44,177 nt of DNA from Chloroflexota bacterium (GCA_009839925.1 VXOS01000168.1:1-44177), one strand, 5' to 3'. Counted from the stretch's first letter, positions 19,593 to 28,434 are shown. Translations and numbers: made by a program. Notes: generated by a model from the sequence alone, not told the origin.

Positions 19593-19622
19593 TTGACACC
19601 GCGCCGGACCCTTCGCTACGAA
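19593..19622 (+). promoter_or_regulatory. Putative promoter of the MaoC-like gene
   Basis: TTGACA (19593-19598), an 18-bp spacer and TACGAA (19617-19622), about 57 bp before the ATG. The -35 is a perfect consensus match and the -10 is weak. Confidence 0.45.
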
Positions 19623-19679
19623 CTGTCGGGCCGCCACTGACGGGCTGCGGTGGGGGCGGGGGTGCAGAGGAGTGACTCG

Positions 19680-20798
19680 ATGAGCGATGACTGGACGCAA
19701 GCCTGGCAACCGACGGTCGACGTCGTCGGGCAGGACTTCTCGGGTGGCATCGAAGCGACCGCCGTCGACGAGATCGAGCGAGCCACGATCCGCCGCTACT
19801 GCGAGCCGCTCGAGTTCTCGTGCCCGCTCCACTACGACGAGGAGGTCGCGAAGGCCCACGGCTACGCAGGCATCCTCGCGCCGCACAGCGGCGTCTCCTC
19901 GACCTGGATCGACGTCGGCCTCTGGCGGCCCGGGCAGGGCACGCGCTACCCGCTGGCGCACCCGCACGTCGACATCCCGAGGGCGCGCGGCCCGGTGATG
20001 CCGCAGCCGCCGGAGCCGCCGACGACGGCGGGCTTCGCCACGGACATCGAGATCGAGTACCACGAGCCGCCGGTCGTCGGCGATCGGCTCACGATAAAGG
20101 GCCGCAAGCTGACCTCGTGCCTGCCTCGCGAGACTCGGGTGGGCCGGGGCGCGTTCATGATCTGGGAGCGCCAGGTCGTCAACCAGCGCGGCGAGCTGGT
20201 CGCGCTGCTGCGCAACGGCGGCTACCGCTACGTCGCGTTCGACACGCCTCGGCCGTCGGCCTCGGCGCCACCGCCCGCGGAGGAAGACGAGGAGCCGGAG
20301 GAGGAGGACCTGCTGGCGATCCGCAACGTCGACGTCGGCGCAGTAGACGAGATCGACTGGTCGCAGCAGCGCTACTTCGAGGACGTGCAGGAGGGCGACC
20401 CCGTCCCGCCGGTCACGATCAACGTCACGATCGCGCGGCTGATCGTCGAGGCCGGGGCGAACCGCGACTTCAACCAGATCCACCACAACAGCCCGGTCTC
20501 GATCGCGACCGGCGCGCCGGAGATGTACGCCAACAACGGCTTCATCCAGGGCTGGTGGGAGCGCTGCGTGCGCGAGTACGCCGGCCTCGCGGGCCGCTTC
20601 AAGAAGACCGGCCCGTTCCGCATGAACATCTTCAACGTCGTCGGCGAGGCCGTGACCACCTCCGGCGAGGTCAAGCGCAAGTGGGTGGAGAACGGCGAGC
20701 ACCTGGTGGAGCTGATGATCCGCTCGGAGATGTCGCAGGGCACCTCGGTTGGTCCCGGCCCGGTGGTCGTCAGCCTGCCCTCCCGCGACTCGTCCTGA
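19680..20798 (+). CDS. MaoC-like double hot-dog acyl-CoA hydratase/dehydratase
   Basis: 372 residues with two hot-dog domains joined by an acidic linker (EEDEEPEEEDLL, about 200-212). The N-terminal domain is of the FAS1-like/MaoC_dehydrat_N type (FSCPLHYDEEVAKAHGYAGILAPHSG). The C-terminal MaoC domain retains the hydratase dyad in NRDFNQIHHN (Asp and His). Such proteins hydrate enoyl-CoA in fatty acid, steroid or aromatic side-chain degradation; the substrate is not evident. ATG 19680 was chosen over the earlier GTG of the track because GGAG lies 7 nt upstream. It is followed after 6 bp by the metallophosphoesterase gene, so the two form an operon. Confidence 0.85.
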   Translation: MSDDWTQAWQPTVDVVGQDFSGGIEATAVDEIERATIRRYCEPLEFSCPLHYDEEVAKAHGYAGILAPHSGVSSTWIDVGLWRPGQGTRYPLAHPHVDIPRARGPVMPQPPEPPTTAGFATDIEIEYHEPPVVGDRLTIKGRKLTSCLPRETRVGRGAFMIWERQVVNQRGELVALLRNGGYRYVAFDTPRPSASAPPPAEEDEEPEEEDLLAIRNVDVGAVDEIDWSQQRYFEDVQEGDPVPPVTINVTIARLIVEAGANRDFNQIHHNSPVSIATGAPEMYANNGFIQGWWERCVREYAGLAGRFKKTGPFRMNIFNVVGEAVTTSGEVKRKWVENGEHLVELMIRSEMSQGTSVGPGPVVVSLPSRDSS

Positions 20799-20804
20799 GT
20801 CCGC

Positions 20805-21353
20805 GTGCGGATCGGCATCCTCAGCGACACGCACGTCCCCGAGGCGCCTGAGATCTTCCCGGAGATTCTCGAGGCGCTCGAGGGCGTCGACCTGATCTTC
20901 CACGCCGGCGATCTGGTGGTCGCGCGCGTGCTCGACGAGCTGGAGCAGATCGCGCCGATCTACGCCGCCGAGGGCAACCACGACCCGCACCTGAAGGACG
21001 ACCCGCGCATCAAGCCCGTGCACTTCCTCGAGCTCGAGGGCTTCACGATCGCGCTGCTGCACATCTTCGAGCCGCTCAACTGGGAGCTGGAGCACCTCCT
21101 CAACCAGTACCTGGGAGGCGCGCGGCCGGACATCATCGTCTGCGGCGACACGCACTACGAGCGGATCGACTGGCTGGAGGAGATCCTCGTGGTGAACCCG
21201 GGCAGCGCGACGCTGCCGCGCAACATGAGCCCGCGCCTCGGCCATGTGGCGTACCTGACCCTCGAGAAGGGCAAGCCGCCGCAGGCGGAGATCGTTGACC
21301 TCGCCGCCGACGACTGGCGCGAGCGGGTGCGGCGGATCGCCTCCGCCGCGTAG
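20805..21353 (+). CDS. YfcE/MJ0936-type metallophosphoesterase
   Basis: 182 residues of the calcineurin-like phosphoesterase fold. Metal-ligand motifs appear in order: SDTH (7-10), HAGD (33-36), EGNHD (54-58), LLH, and CGDTHYE where most relatives have CGHTH, then NPGS. The Asp in place of the first His of GHTH is unusual but the second His is kept. Family members hydrolyse phosphodiesters in vitro and the natural substrate is usually unknown. It starts with GTG 6 bp after the MaoC-like gene. Confidence 0.88.
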   Translation: MRIGILSDTHVPEAPEIFPEILEALEGVDLIFHAGDLVVARVLDELEQIAPIYAAEGNHDPHLKDDPRIKPVHFLELEGFTIALLHIFEPLNWELEHLLNQYLGGARPDIIVCGDTHYERIDWLEEILVVNPGSATLPRNMSPRLGHVAYLTLEKGKPPQAEIVDLAADDWRERVRRIASAA

Positions 21354-21372
21354 CCGGCGGCCGCGCCGCCGG
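21354..21372 (+). terminator. GC stem-loop after the metallophosphoesterase gene
   Basis: A perfect 8-bp stem CCGGCGGC/GCCGCCGG with a 3-nt loop begins immediately after the stop codon. It is followed by TGTGAATTTCC, only a weak U-rich tail, so termination may be inefficient. Confidence 0.45.
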
Positions 21373-21509
21373 TGTGAATTTCCCCGGCCGCGCTGGTAGT
21401 CTGGACTCGCGGGATCACGAGCCCTCGAGGCGGGCGGACCGCCCGCCGAATGGCCACGGGAGGCGTGTCCGCACCTCACCGCGAACGCGCCCGCTCACAG
21501 GGGGATCCG

Positions 21510-23861
21510 ATGCTTGCCCGGGTCGGCGTGTGGTGCTTCAGCAACCCGCGCAAGACGGTCGCCGGCTGGATCGCGATCATCGTCGCGGTGGTCGTCGCCT
21601 TCCTCGTCGTCGGCTCGGCGTACGACGCACGGTTCGAGCCGCCGGACTCGGAGAGCCGGAGCGGGCGCGAGGTGCTCACGGAGTACTTCGGCGATCGCGC
21701 GGGTCGTGCCGGCGGTGCCATCGTCTTCCGTGCCGAGTCCGGCATCCGCGATCCGGAGGTGCGCGCCGCGATCGAAGGGATGCTGGCGGACGTCTCGGCC
21801 CTCGAGGGCGTGATCGTGACCAGCCCCTACGCGCCCGAGCAACTCCATCAGATCCCCGGTGGCGACGCCCCGCCCTCGGGCGACGCTCCGTTCACCCTGC
21901 ACACCCAGCAGGGTCACCAGATCAGCCCGGACGGCCGCATCGCCTACGCCAGCCTTAACCTCTCGCCGGACATCGACTTCGGTCGGGCCCCGGAGATTGG
22001 GGCCGAGATCGCCGCGATGGCGCCGGATCGGCCGGGCCTGCAGGTGGAGATCGCCGGCGACGCGCTGGCTCCGCTCCAGACGCCCGAGTCGGAGTTCATT
22101 GGCCTCGCTTTCGCCATCGTGGTGCTGATCGTGGCCTTCGGTTCGGTGCTGGCGATGGGTCTCCCGATCGCGGTCGCCGGCGCGGGCGTCGGGCTCGGCT
22201 CGGCGCTGACCGCGCTGCTCTCGAACCTGCTCGCGATCCCGGAGTTCGCGGTCTCGATCGGTGCGATGATCGGGCTCGGTGTCGGTATCGACTACGCGCT
22301 GTTCATCGTCAACCGCTACCGCGACGGCATCCACGGCAACGGCAGCAGCGGCGCCACGCGACCGATGTACCGGGCGATCGATACGGCCGGTCGGGCCGTC
22401 ATCTTCGCGGGAGTCACCGTCGTGATCTCGCTGCTGGGCATGATCCTGATCGGCTTGCCGTTCGTCACCGGGCTGGCCGTGAGCGCGGCGCTGACCGTGG
22501 CCGCCACGATGGCCGCCTCGGTCACGCTGTTGCCGGCCCTGATCGGGTTCGTGCGCGAGCGGATCGAGATCACGCGCTGGCGCGGGCTGGTGGCTGCCGG
22601 GCTCGCCGCGGTGGCGCTGCTGGGCCTGGGCCTGGGCTTCCGCCCGCTGTTGCTCGGCCTGCCACTGGCGCTGCTCGTGCTGCTCGCGGGATACGTCCTG
22701 CCGCCGCTTCGCTGGATCGTACCGAGGCGGGCGCCGCGGCCGCTGCAGCGCACCCTTGCCTGGCGCTGGAGTCGCTGGGTGCAGGCACACCCGTGGGTGG
22801 CGCTGATCGCTGGCGCCGCGGTGCTCCTGGCGGTGGCCACCCCGATCCCCTCGCTGCGCCTCAACTTCCCGGACGAGAGCAACTTCCCGGAGGAGTCGAC
22901 GACGAGACGCGCTTACGACCTGCTGGCCGAGGGCTTTGGGCCCGGCTTCAACGGGCCGCTGATCGTCACCGCGCAGCCGACCGTCGACGCTGACCGCGCG
23001 GCGCTCGCGACGCTCGTCGAGGCGCTCGGCAGCGCGGAGGGCGTGGCCGTGGCGAACGGGCCGCTGCCAAGTGACCCCTTGGACCCCGCGAACGCTCCGG
23101 CCTACATCATCCAGGTCGTCCCGGAGACCGCGCCGCAGGACGAGGCGACCTCCGACCTGGTGCGGAGCCTGCGCGAGGACGTCGTGCCCTCGGCCGTCGC
23201 CGGGAGCACGCTCGACGTCAAGGTCACCGGGATGATGGCGTCGAGCATCGACTTCACCACGTACCTGGCGGGTCGCATCCCGCTCTTCGTCGGCGTGGTG
23301 CTCGCGCTCTCGTTCGTGCTGCTGATGCTCGTCTTCCGCTCGATCCTGGTGCCGATCAAGGCCGTGATCATGAACCTGCTCTCGATCGCCGCCGCGTTCG
23401 GCGTCGTCGTGGCGGTCTTCCAGTGGGGCTGGCTGGGCTCACTGATCGGCATCGCCGGAGGCCCGATCGATCCGTTCATCCCGATGATGATGTTCGCGAT
23501 CGTCTTCGGGCTCTCGATGGACTACGAGGTGTTCCTGCTGACCCGCATGCGGGAGGCCTACTTCCGCAGCGGCAAGGCGAAGGACTCGGTCGCCCACGGC
23601 CTTGCCTCGACGGCGCACCTGATCACCGCGGCGGCCCTGATCATGGTCTTCATCTTCGGCAGCTTCGTGTTCGAAGAGTACCGCACGCTCAAGATGTTCG
23701 GCCTCGGCCTCGCGGTCGCGGTGGCGCTCGATGCGACCGTGGTGCGGATGCTGCTGGTGCCCGCGACGATGGCGCTGCTGGGCGAGCGCAACTGGTGGCT
23801 GCCCGGCTGGCTCGACCGCCTCCTGCCGCGCTTCATCGTCGAGGGCGACTCGTCGCAGTAG
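21510..23861 (+). CDS. MMPL-family RND transporter
   Basis: 783 residues, about 12 membrane helices in two halves, each with a large extracytoplasmic loop. The first half contains GLGVGIDYALFIVNRYRDG and the second GLSMDYEVFLLTRMREAYFRSG, the proton-relay Asp-Tyr motifs of MmpL proteins. MMPL proteins export lipids, glycolipids or hydrophobic compounds using proton motive force. ATG 21510 (MLARVGVWCFSNPRK) was chosen because GGGGG lies 5 nt upstream and the protein then starts just before the first helix. No adaptor or TetR regulator is adjacent. Proximity to lipid-type catabolic genes suggests hydrophobic cargo (inference). Confidence 0.93.
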   Translation: MLARVGVWCFSNPRKTVAGWIAIIVAVVVAFLVVGSAYDARFEPPDSESRSGREVLTEYFGDRAGRAGGAIVFRAESGIRDPEVRAAIEGMLADVSALEGVIVTSPYAPEQLHQIPGGDAPPSGDAPFTLHTQQGHQISPDGRIAYASLNLSPDIDFGRAPEIGAEIAAMAPDRPGLQVEIAGDALAPLQTPESEFIGLAFAIVVLIVAFGSVLAMGLPIAVAGAGVGLGSALTALLSNLLAIPEFAVSIGAMIGLGVGIDYALFIVNRYRDGIHGNGSSGATRPMYRAIDTAGRAVIFAGVTVVISLLGMILIGLPFVTGLAVSAALTVAATMAASVTLLPALIGFVRERIEITRWRGLVAAGLAAVALLGLGLGFRPLLLGLPLALLVLLAGYVLPPLRWIVPRRAPRPLQRTLAWRWSRWVQAHPWVALIAGAAVLLAVATPIPSLRLNFPDESNFPEESTTRRAYDLLAEGFGPGFNGPLIVTAQPTVDADRAALATLVEALGSAEGVAVANGPLPSDPLDPANAPAYIIQVVPETAPQDEATSDLVRSLREDVVPSAVAGSTLDVKVTGMMASSIDFTTYLAGRIPLFVGVVLALSFVLLMLVFRSILVPIKAVIMNLLSIAAAFGVVVAVFQWGWLGSLIGIAGGPIDPFIPMMMFAIVFGLSMDYEVFLLTRMREAYFRSGKAKDSVAHGLASTAHLITAAALIMVFIFGSFVFEEYRTLKMFGLGLAVAVALDATVVRMLLVPATMALLGERNWWLPGWLDRLLPRFIVEGDSSQ

Positions 23862-23951
23862 CGGGCGCGCGGGGTCGCCGGCGCGCCCTGGCAGTGGCCC
23901 TCGATGCTGCCGACCTGTGCTTCAGTCGCCCGGTGTGGACATAAGAGCTGG

Positions 23952-24024
23952 CTCCCCGACGTGGACTCGAACCACGAACCTAGCGGTTAACAGCCGCTCG
24001 CTCTACCAATTGAGCTATCGGGGA
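23952..24024 (-). tRNA. tRNA-Asn (GTT)
   Basis: Full cloverleaf on the minus strand: 7-bp acceptor stem TCCCCGA/TCGGGGA, D-arm GCTC...GAGC, anticodon loop CTGTTAA with anticodon GTT, T-arm CGTGG-TTCGAGT-CCACG, and discriminator G as usual for tRNA-Asn. The CCA end is not encoded. Confidence 0.96.
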
Positions 24025-24174
24025 GCGGCGAATCCAGTGTGCGCGATGGGGTAACGAGCGGCAAGACGCGCCGCGCCGCGCGACGCGCCGGCGATGCGGC
24101 CCCGGCGGCAGCGCTCTACAGTGCTCGCGAGGCGGCAACTCCGCTCGAGGTTGGCGCGAGGGACGGAGGCGAAG

Positions 24175-25029
24175 ATGGGCCGGCTCGACGACCGGGTGGC
24201 GATCGTGACGGGGACCAGCCGCGGGATCGGCAAGGCGATCGCGGAGCTGTTCGCCGCCGAGGGCGCGCAGGTCGCCTGCGTCGCGCGCACGCTGGAGGAG
24301 GGCGATCACCGCCTCGAGGGCTCGCTGCGCGGCACGGTTGAGACGATCGAGCAGGCAGGCGGCACGGCGATCGCCATCCAGGCGAACGTCGGCAGCGAGG
24401 ACGGCTGCGAGGCGATCGTCGCGCAGACCGTCGACGCGTTCGGGCGCGTCGACGTGCTCGTCAACAACGCGGCGATGACCACCTACCATCCGCTGACCGA
24501 GTTCCCGCTGCGGCGCTGGAAGCTGGGCTTCGACGTCAACATCCACGCGCCGTTCTACCTCTCGCAGCTCGTGCTGCCGGGGATGATCGAGCGGGGGCGG
24601 GGCGCGATCTGCAACATCTCGTCGAGCAGCTCGGGCGGGCCCGGCCGCTCGCCCTACGCCGAGCAGGAGCGTGTCGACGCGGGGACGATGTACGGGGCCT
24701 CGAAGGCGGCGCTGGAGCGCTTCACGCAGGGGCTGGCGGCCGAGCTGTGGCCGCACCGCATCGCCGTCAGCGCGCTCTCGCCCTCGAACCTGGTGCCGAC
24801 GCCGGGGGCGACGGCGAGCGAGCTCGGTCCGGGCGCGAACCTCGCTGCGGTGGTCACGGAGCCGGCCGACCACATGGCGCAAGCGGCGCTGTGGCTGGTC
24901 TCCGAGCCCGCCGAGCGCTTCTCCGGCCGCGTCGTGCACAGCCAGCCGTTCCTCGTCGAGTGCGGCGTCATCGACCACGCCACGGGCGGCGGCGTCGAGC
25001 GCCGCGGTTCTGCGTTCTCGGATACGTAG
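24175..25029 (+). CDS. SDR-family oxidoreductase (HSDL2-like insertion)
   Basis: 284 residues, classical short-chain dehydrogenase. Cofactor loop TGTSRGIG, then ART after beta-2 (Arg favours NADP), NNAA, and catalytic YGASK with a preceding Ser run (NISSSSSG). After beta-2 it carries an insertion LEEGDHRLEGSLRGTVETIEQAGG. This resembles the LPGT-containing loop of hydroxysteroid dehydrogenase-like 2 proteins and is shared with the SDRs at 32123 and 33063. ATG 24175 has GGAGG 5 nt upstream. The substrate is unknown; a hydroxyacyl or hydroxysteroid-like alcohol is a reasonable guess. Confidence 0.9.
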   Translation: MGRLDDRVAIVTGTSRGIGKAIAELFAAEGAQVACVARTLEEGDHRLEGSLRGTVETIEQAGGTAIAIQANVGSEDGCEAIVAQTVDAFGRVDVLVNNAAMTTYHPLTEFPLRRWKLGFDVNIHAPFYLSQLVLPGMIERGRGAICNISSSSSGGPGRSPYAEQERVDAGTMYGASKAALERFTQGLAAELWPHRIAVSALSPSNLVPTPGATASELGPGANLAAVVTEPADHMAQAALWLVSEPAERFSGRVVHSQPFLVECGVIDHATGGGVERRGSAFSDT

Positions 25030-25055
25030 GCGGGCGCACCGGAGCGCCCGGAGGA

Positions 25056-25484
25056 CTACCCCGCCGGGCGGAAGTAGGGGAGCGTGATCTCGTCGTTGAT
25101 GGCGTGGAAGACGACCTCGACGGGGAGGCCGATACGGACGTCGTCGACGGACATGTCGATCAGATTGGTCATCATGTACCAGCCCTCTTCCACCTCGATG
25201 ATTGCCGAGATGTAGGGCGTCTCGAAGCTTGGCTGCTGCGGGCGGTAGACGGTGGTCCAGCTGTAGACGGTGCCCTTGCCGCTGCTCCGGACCCACTCGA
25301 GTTCCTCGCTCAGGCAGAATGTGCAGGCCGGTTGCGGGATGAAGACGTAGCCCTCGCACTCGACGCAGCGCTGCACCATTAGCTCGCCGCGCTTGCAGCC
25401 CTCCCAGTGCGGCTCCGAGACCGGGGTGGGGTAAGGAAGCGGGATGCCCTCGGGCTGCGGCTGGAGAACGGCTTCGCTGCTCAT
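25056..25484 (-). CDS. DUF35-type zinc-ribbon/OB-fold protein
   Basis: 142 residues. The N-terminal rubredoxin-like zinc ribbon has four Cys in CVEC and CTFC (about 40-57), and the OB-fold follows (GTVYSWTTVYRP...PYISAIIEVEEG, DDVRIGLPVEVVF). In bacteria and archaea this family acts with thiolase or HMG-CoA synthase-type enzymes, binding acyl-CoA and bridging condensing enzymes. No thiolase lies next to it here; the neighbours are SDRs on either side. The start ATG has AGGAG 5 nt upstream. Its presence supports an acyl-CoA role for the surrounding cluster. Confidence 0.88.
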   Translation of the reverse strand: MSSEAVLQPQPEGIPLPYPTPVSEPHWEGCKRGELMVQRCVECEGYVFIPQPACTFCLSEELEWVRSSGKGTVYSWTTVYRPQQPSFETPYISAIIEVEEGWYMMTNLIDMSVDDVRIGLPVEVVFHAINDEITLPYFRPAG

Positions 25485-25517
25485 GCGGGCTCCTGACCTG
25501 GCTGACGCGGCTGCTGG

Positions 25518-26321
25518 CTAGTGGATCGGCGGCGAATGCGTCGGGTCGCGCCCGAGCAGGATATCGTCTGCGGCCCCCTTGACGCGATCCTTCTCGCCCT
25601 CGGGGTGGGTAAGGATGTAGAAACGCTCGTCGCGGATCGACTCGAACACCAGATCGCCGACCTGGCTCGGCAGCAGGTAGCCGGCGGCTGCCTCCTCGAC
25701 GTCCTTGCCCTCGCGCTCCAGGTGCGCCGCCATCATCGGCGTGCGGATCCGGCCCGGACAGAGCACGGCCGCGCGCAGCTTCGACCCGGCAGCCACGAGG
25801 TCGTGGTGCAGCGACTCGGTGAGTGCGACGACCGCGTGCTTCGTCGCCACGTAGGGCGAGATGCCCGGCCGCGAGCCGAGGCCGGCCGCCGAGGCGGTGT
25901 TGACGATGCAGCCCTCGGAGTCCTGGGCCAGCATGTGCGGCAGGAAGCTGCGGATGCCGTGGATCACGCCGCGCAGGTTGATCGCGATGACGCGCTCCCA
26001 GTCCTCCTGCGAGACCTCCCAGATCGGCCCGTCCGGCGAGTTCACGCCGGCGTTGTTGCAGAGCACATGCACCGCGCCGAACTCGTCCAGCACGCGGCGC
26101 ACGAGGTCGTCGACCTGATCGGGGTCGGCGACGTCGACTGGCACGCCGAGGGCGCTCGCGCCGTGCTCGGCGAGGCGCGACTCGGCCTCCGGCAGCGCGT
26201 CCTCGTCGATGTCGGCGAGGACCACCGTCATGCCCGCGGCGGCGAAGCGCTCGGCCATGCCGAAGCCGATCCCGCTCGCTCCGCCCGTGATGACGGCGAC
26301 CTTGCCCTCGAAGTCCTGCAT
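25518..26321 (-). CDS. SDR-family oxidoreductase
   Basis: 267 residues. TGGASGIG cofactor loop, ADID at the end of beta-2 (acidic, NAD-preferring), NNAG, Ser in NTASAAG and catalytic YVATK. The C-terminal part (RFYILTHPEGEKDRVKGAADDIL) resembles SDRs annotated as cyclopentanol or hydroxysteroid-type dehydrogenases, but the substrate cannot be fixed. It lies 33 bp upstream of the DUF35 gene on the same strand, so the two are probably one transcript. GGAGG lies 4 nt before the ATG. Confidence 0.9.
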   Translation of the reverse strand: MQDFEGKVAVITGGASGIGFGMAERFAAAGMTVVLADIDEDALPEAESRLAEHGASALGVPVDVADPDQVDDLVRRVLDEFGAVHVLCNNAGVNSPDGPIWEVSQEDWERVIAINLRGVIHGIRSFLPHMLAQDSEGCIVNTASAAGLGSRPGISPYVATKHAVVALTESLHHDLVAAGSKLRAAVLCPGRIRTPMMAAHLEREGKDVEEAAAGYLLPSQVGDLVFESIRDERFYILTHPEGEKDRVKGAADDILLGRDPTHSPPIH

Positions 26322-26345
26322 GACGCCTCCGGCACGCGGCGGATT

Positions 26346-27224
26346 CTACGCGCTCGCGCGCTGGGCGACCGATTCGGCGCGGGTGAGCAGGGCGGGCGCG
26401 CGCAGCTGCTCGGCGACGGCGGCGAAGTCCGCCGTGGGGCCGGTCCAGCGCAGCTCGTCGACGGAGGCGAAGACCTCGGCGTCCGTGCGCAGCGTGGCGA
26501 GGTCGCGGAAGAGGAAGGCGAGGTCGCGCTGCTCGGCGAGCGTCGCGGCCAGCTTCGCCGCGCCGCGCACCCTCACGTCCCAGGCGTCCGGGTCGGCCGG
26601 GATCGCCTCGATGTGGCCGTAGCGGGCGAGCACGGTGGCGGTCGACTTCGCGCCCCAGCCGGGCAGGCCGGGAAAGCCGTCGGCGCTGTCGCCGACGAGC
26701 GCGAGGTAGTCCGGGATCGCGGCGGGCGGGACGCCGAAGCGCTCCTCGACGGCCGCGGCGTCGCGCGTCTCGCGGTTGCGGCGGTCGAGCTGGACGATCT
26801 TGCCGCCGACGCACTGCGAGAGGTCCTTGTCCGGCGTCGCAATCACGACGCGGCGCACCGAGGCGTCCTCGGCGGCCAGCACGGCGGCGGCCGCGAGCGC
26901 GTCGTCGGCCTCGAGGTCGACCATCGGCCAGACGCGCACGCCGAGGGCCTGCAGCGCGTCCTCGAGCGGGCCGAACTGGCCGAACAGGGCCGGGTCGATG
27001 CCCTCGCCGGTCTTGTAGCCGGGCCAGAGGTCGTTGCGGAACGACTCGATCACGTGGTCGGTCGCCACGCCGAGGTGGGTGACGCCCTCGCCGAAGAGGC
27101 GCAGCACGGATTCGAGCACGCCGACGACCGCGCCGGCCTCGTTGCCGTCGCGGTCGCGATGCGGGGGCACCGCGTAGAAGTGGCGGAACAGCTCGTACGT
27201 GCCGTCGAGGAGGTAGACGTCCAT
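26346..27224 (-). CDS. Stand-alone 5'-3' exonuclease/FEN-like nuclease
   Basis: 292 residues corresponding to the 5'-nuclease domain of DNA polymerase I without the polymerase. Metal-site motifs: DGTYELFRHFYA at the N-terminus, EADDALAAAAVLA, and VIATPDKDLSQCV. The helix-hairpin-helix DNA-binding segment reads GDSADGFPGLPGWGAKSTATVLARYG. The first motif has DGTYELFR where Pol I has DGxxLxYR. Such proteins process flaps or RNA primers and may supplement Pol I. The start ATG 27224 lacks a clear Shine-Dalgarno. It is flanked by dehydrogenase genes with no evident functional link. Confidence 0.9.
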   Translation of the reverse strand: MDVYLLDGTYELFRHFYAVPPHRDRDGNEAGAVVGVLESVLRLFGEGVTHLGVATDHVIESFRNDLWPGYKTGEGIDPALFGQFGPLEDALQALGVRVWPMVDLEADDALAAAAVLAAEDASVRRVVIATPDKDLSQCVGGKIVQLDRRNRETRDAAAVEERFGVPPAAIPDYLALVGDSADGFPGLPGWGAKSTATVLARYGHIEAIPADPDAWDVRVRGAAKLAATLAEQRDLAFLFRDLATLRTDAEVFASVDELRWTGPTADFAAVAEQLRAPALLTRAESVAQRASA

Positions 27225-27280
27225 CGCCGCCAGCGTACGCGATCGACGCCGGGCGGTTCGAAGCCTCGCTGCCTCCGGCG

Positions 27281-28396
27281 CTACGGCACGAGCATCGCGC
27301 GCGAGATCTGCGTCTGGCGCTCGTTCCACTCGGCCTGCGCGAACGCCTCGTTCACGTCGTCGAGCGAGTAGTTGTCGGACACCAGCTTGGTGTACGGCCG
27401 CTTGTCGAGGTTCTTGACCAGCATCTCCATCATCACCGGCAGCAGGTGCGGCCGGTACATCGAGGAGCCCATGATCTTCTTGCCGCGCAGGATCGTGGAC
27501 GGGTCGATCGCCACCGTGCGGCCTCGCACGATGTCGCCGATCTCGACGAAGGTGCCGCCATTGGTGAGGTACTCGAGGCCCTCGACCAGCAGCTCGGCGC
27601 GCCCGACGAGCTCCATCACGTAGTTGGCGCCGCGGCCGTCTGTGAGCTCGAAGATGCGGTCGCGCCGCGCCTCGAGGCTGTCGTACTCGTCGATGTTGAT
27701 CGTGTAGTCGGCGCCGAACTCCTCGGCTAGCGCGAGCCGCTCGGGGATGCGGTCGAGCACGATCACGCGGTGCGCGCCCATGTCCTTCGCCATCGCCGTG
27801 GCGTTGAGGCCGAGGCCGCCCGCGCCCTGGACCACCAGGTAGTCGCCCTCGCCGAGCCCGGAGCGGAGGAGGCCCTCCGTGACGGTGCCCATCGCGCAGT
27901 TGATCCAGCCGAGGACGGAGTCGGGCAGCTCGTCCGGCACCTTGTAGACGGGGTGGTTCGCGGGGATCCAGAAGTAGTCCGCGTAGGTGCCGGTGAAGTA
28001 GGGCCAGTCGCCGGCGATGCGCGCGCCGATGCCGGCCTGGCGGTCGGAGCACCAGTTGTGCTCGCCGCGGCCGCACTGGTAGCAGTTGTTGCAGGGGAAG
28101 ATCGCCGCGTACATCACGCGGTCGCCCTCCTCGAGCGGGCGGCCCAGCGAGTCGGTCGTGCGGCCCGCGCCGAGGCTCCAGACCACGCCGGTGCCCTCGT
28201 GGCCCATGTTCTTGCCGGAGGGCGGGAGCGGGACGTTGATCTGGTCGCCGCGCCAGGTGTGGAGGTCGGAGCCGCAGACGCCTGCCTGCGTCATACGCAG
28301 GATCATGCCGTTCGGTTCCGGCTCGGGGACGGCGTACTCCTCGATGACGAACGGCTCGTTGTACTCCTTGACGACGACGATGCGGCCGGTGGTCAT
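27281..28396 (-). CDS. Zinc-dependent medium-chain alcohol dehydrogenase
   Basis: 371 residues. Catalytic zinc ligands: Cys in GVCGSDLHTW and the GHEGTGVV motif. Structural zinc loop CNNCYQCGRGEHNWC. Rossmann fold VVQGAGGLGLNATAMAKDMGA with an acidic LDRIPER after beta-2, favouring NAD. The segment YFTGTYADYFWIPANHPVYKVPDELP fits MDR enzymes acting on secondary or polyol-like alcohols. The substrate is not determinable. GAGGGGG precedes the ATG, and a TATCAT -10 with an inverted repeat lies just upstream. Confidence 0.92.
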   Translation of the reverse strand: MTTGRIVVVKEYNEPFVIEEYAVPEPEPNGMILRMTQAGVCGSDLHTWRGDQINVPLPPSGKNMGHEGTGVVWSLGAGRTTDSLGRPLEEGDRVMYAAIFPCNNCYQCGRGEHNWCSDRQAGIGARIAGDWPYFTGTYADYFWIPANHPVYKVPDELPDSVLGWINCAMGTVTEGLLRSGLGEGDYLVVQGAGGLGLNATAMAKDMGAHRVIVLDRIPERLALAEEFGADYTINIDEYDSLEARRDRIFELTDGRGANYVMELVGRAELLVEGLEYLTNGGTFVEIGDIVRGRTVAIDPSTILRGKKIMGSSMYRPHLLPVMMEMLVKNLDKRPYTKLVSDNYSLDDVNEAFAQAEWNERQTQISRAMLVP

Positions 28397-28411
28397 GCGT
28401 TACCCCCTCCT

Positions 28412-28434
28412 ACTGCTTTGCAGTCGGCATGATA
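28412..28434 (-). promoter_or_regulatory. Putative promoter/operator of the alcohol dehydrogenase gene
   Basis: A TATCAT -10 box on the minus strand (28429-28434) is followed, at the expected transcript start, by the inverted repeat ACTGC-TTT-GCAGT (28412-28424), 16 nt before the start codon. No convincing -35 is seen. It could be an operator or a small 5'-UTR hairpin. Confidence 0.4.

Noticed and set aside
19590-21479. 629-aa minus-strand ORF
   Set aside because: Shadow of the MaoC-like and metallophosphoesterase genes; charged, repetitive composition without motifs.
23980-26814. 944-aa minus-strand ORF
   Set aside because: Arg/Ala-rich shadow running through the SDR, DUF35 and FEN genes and the tRNA.
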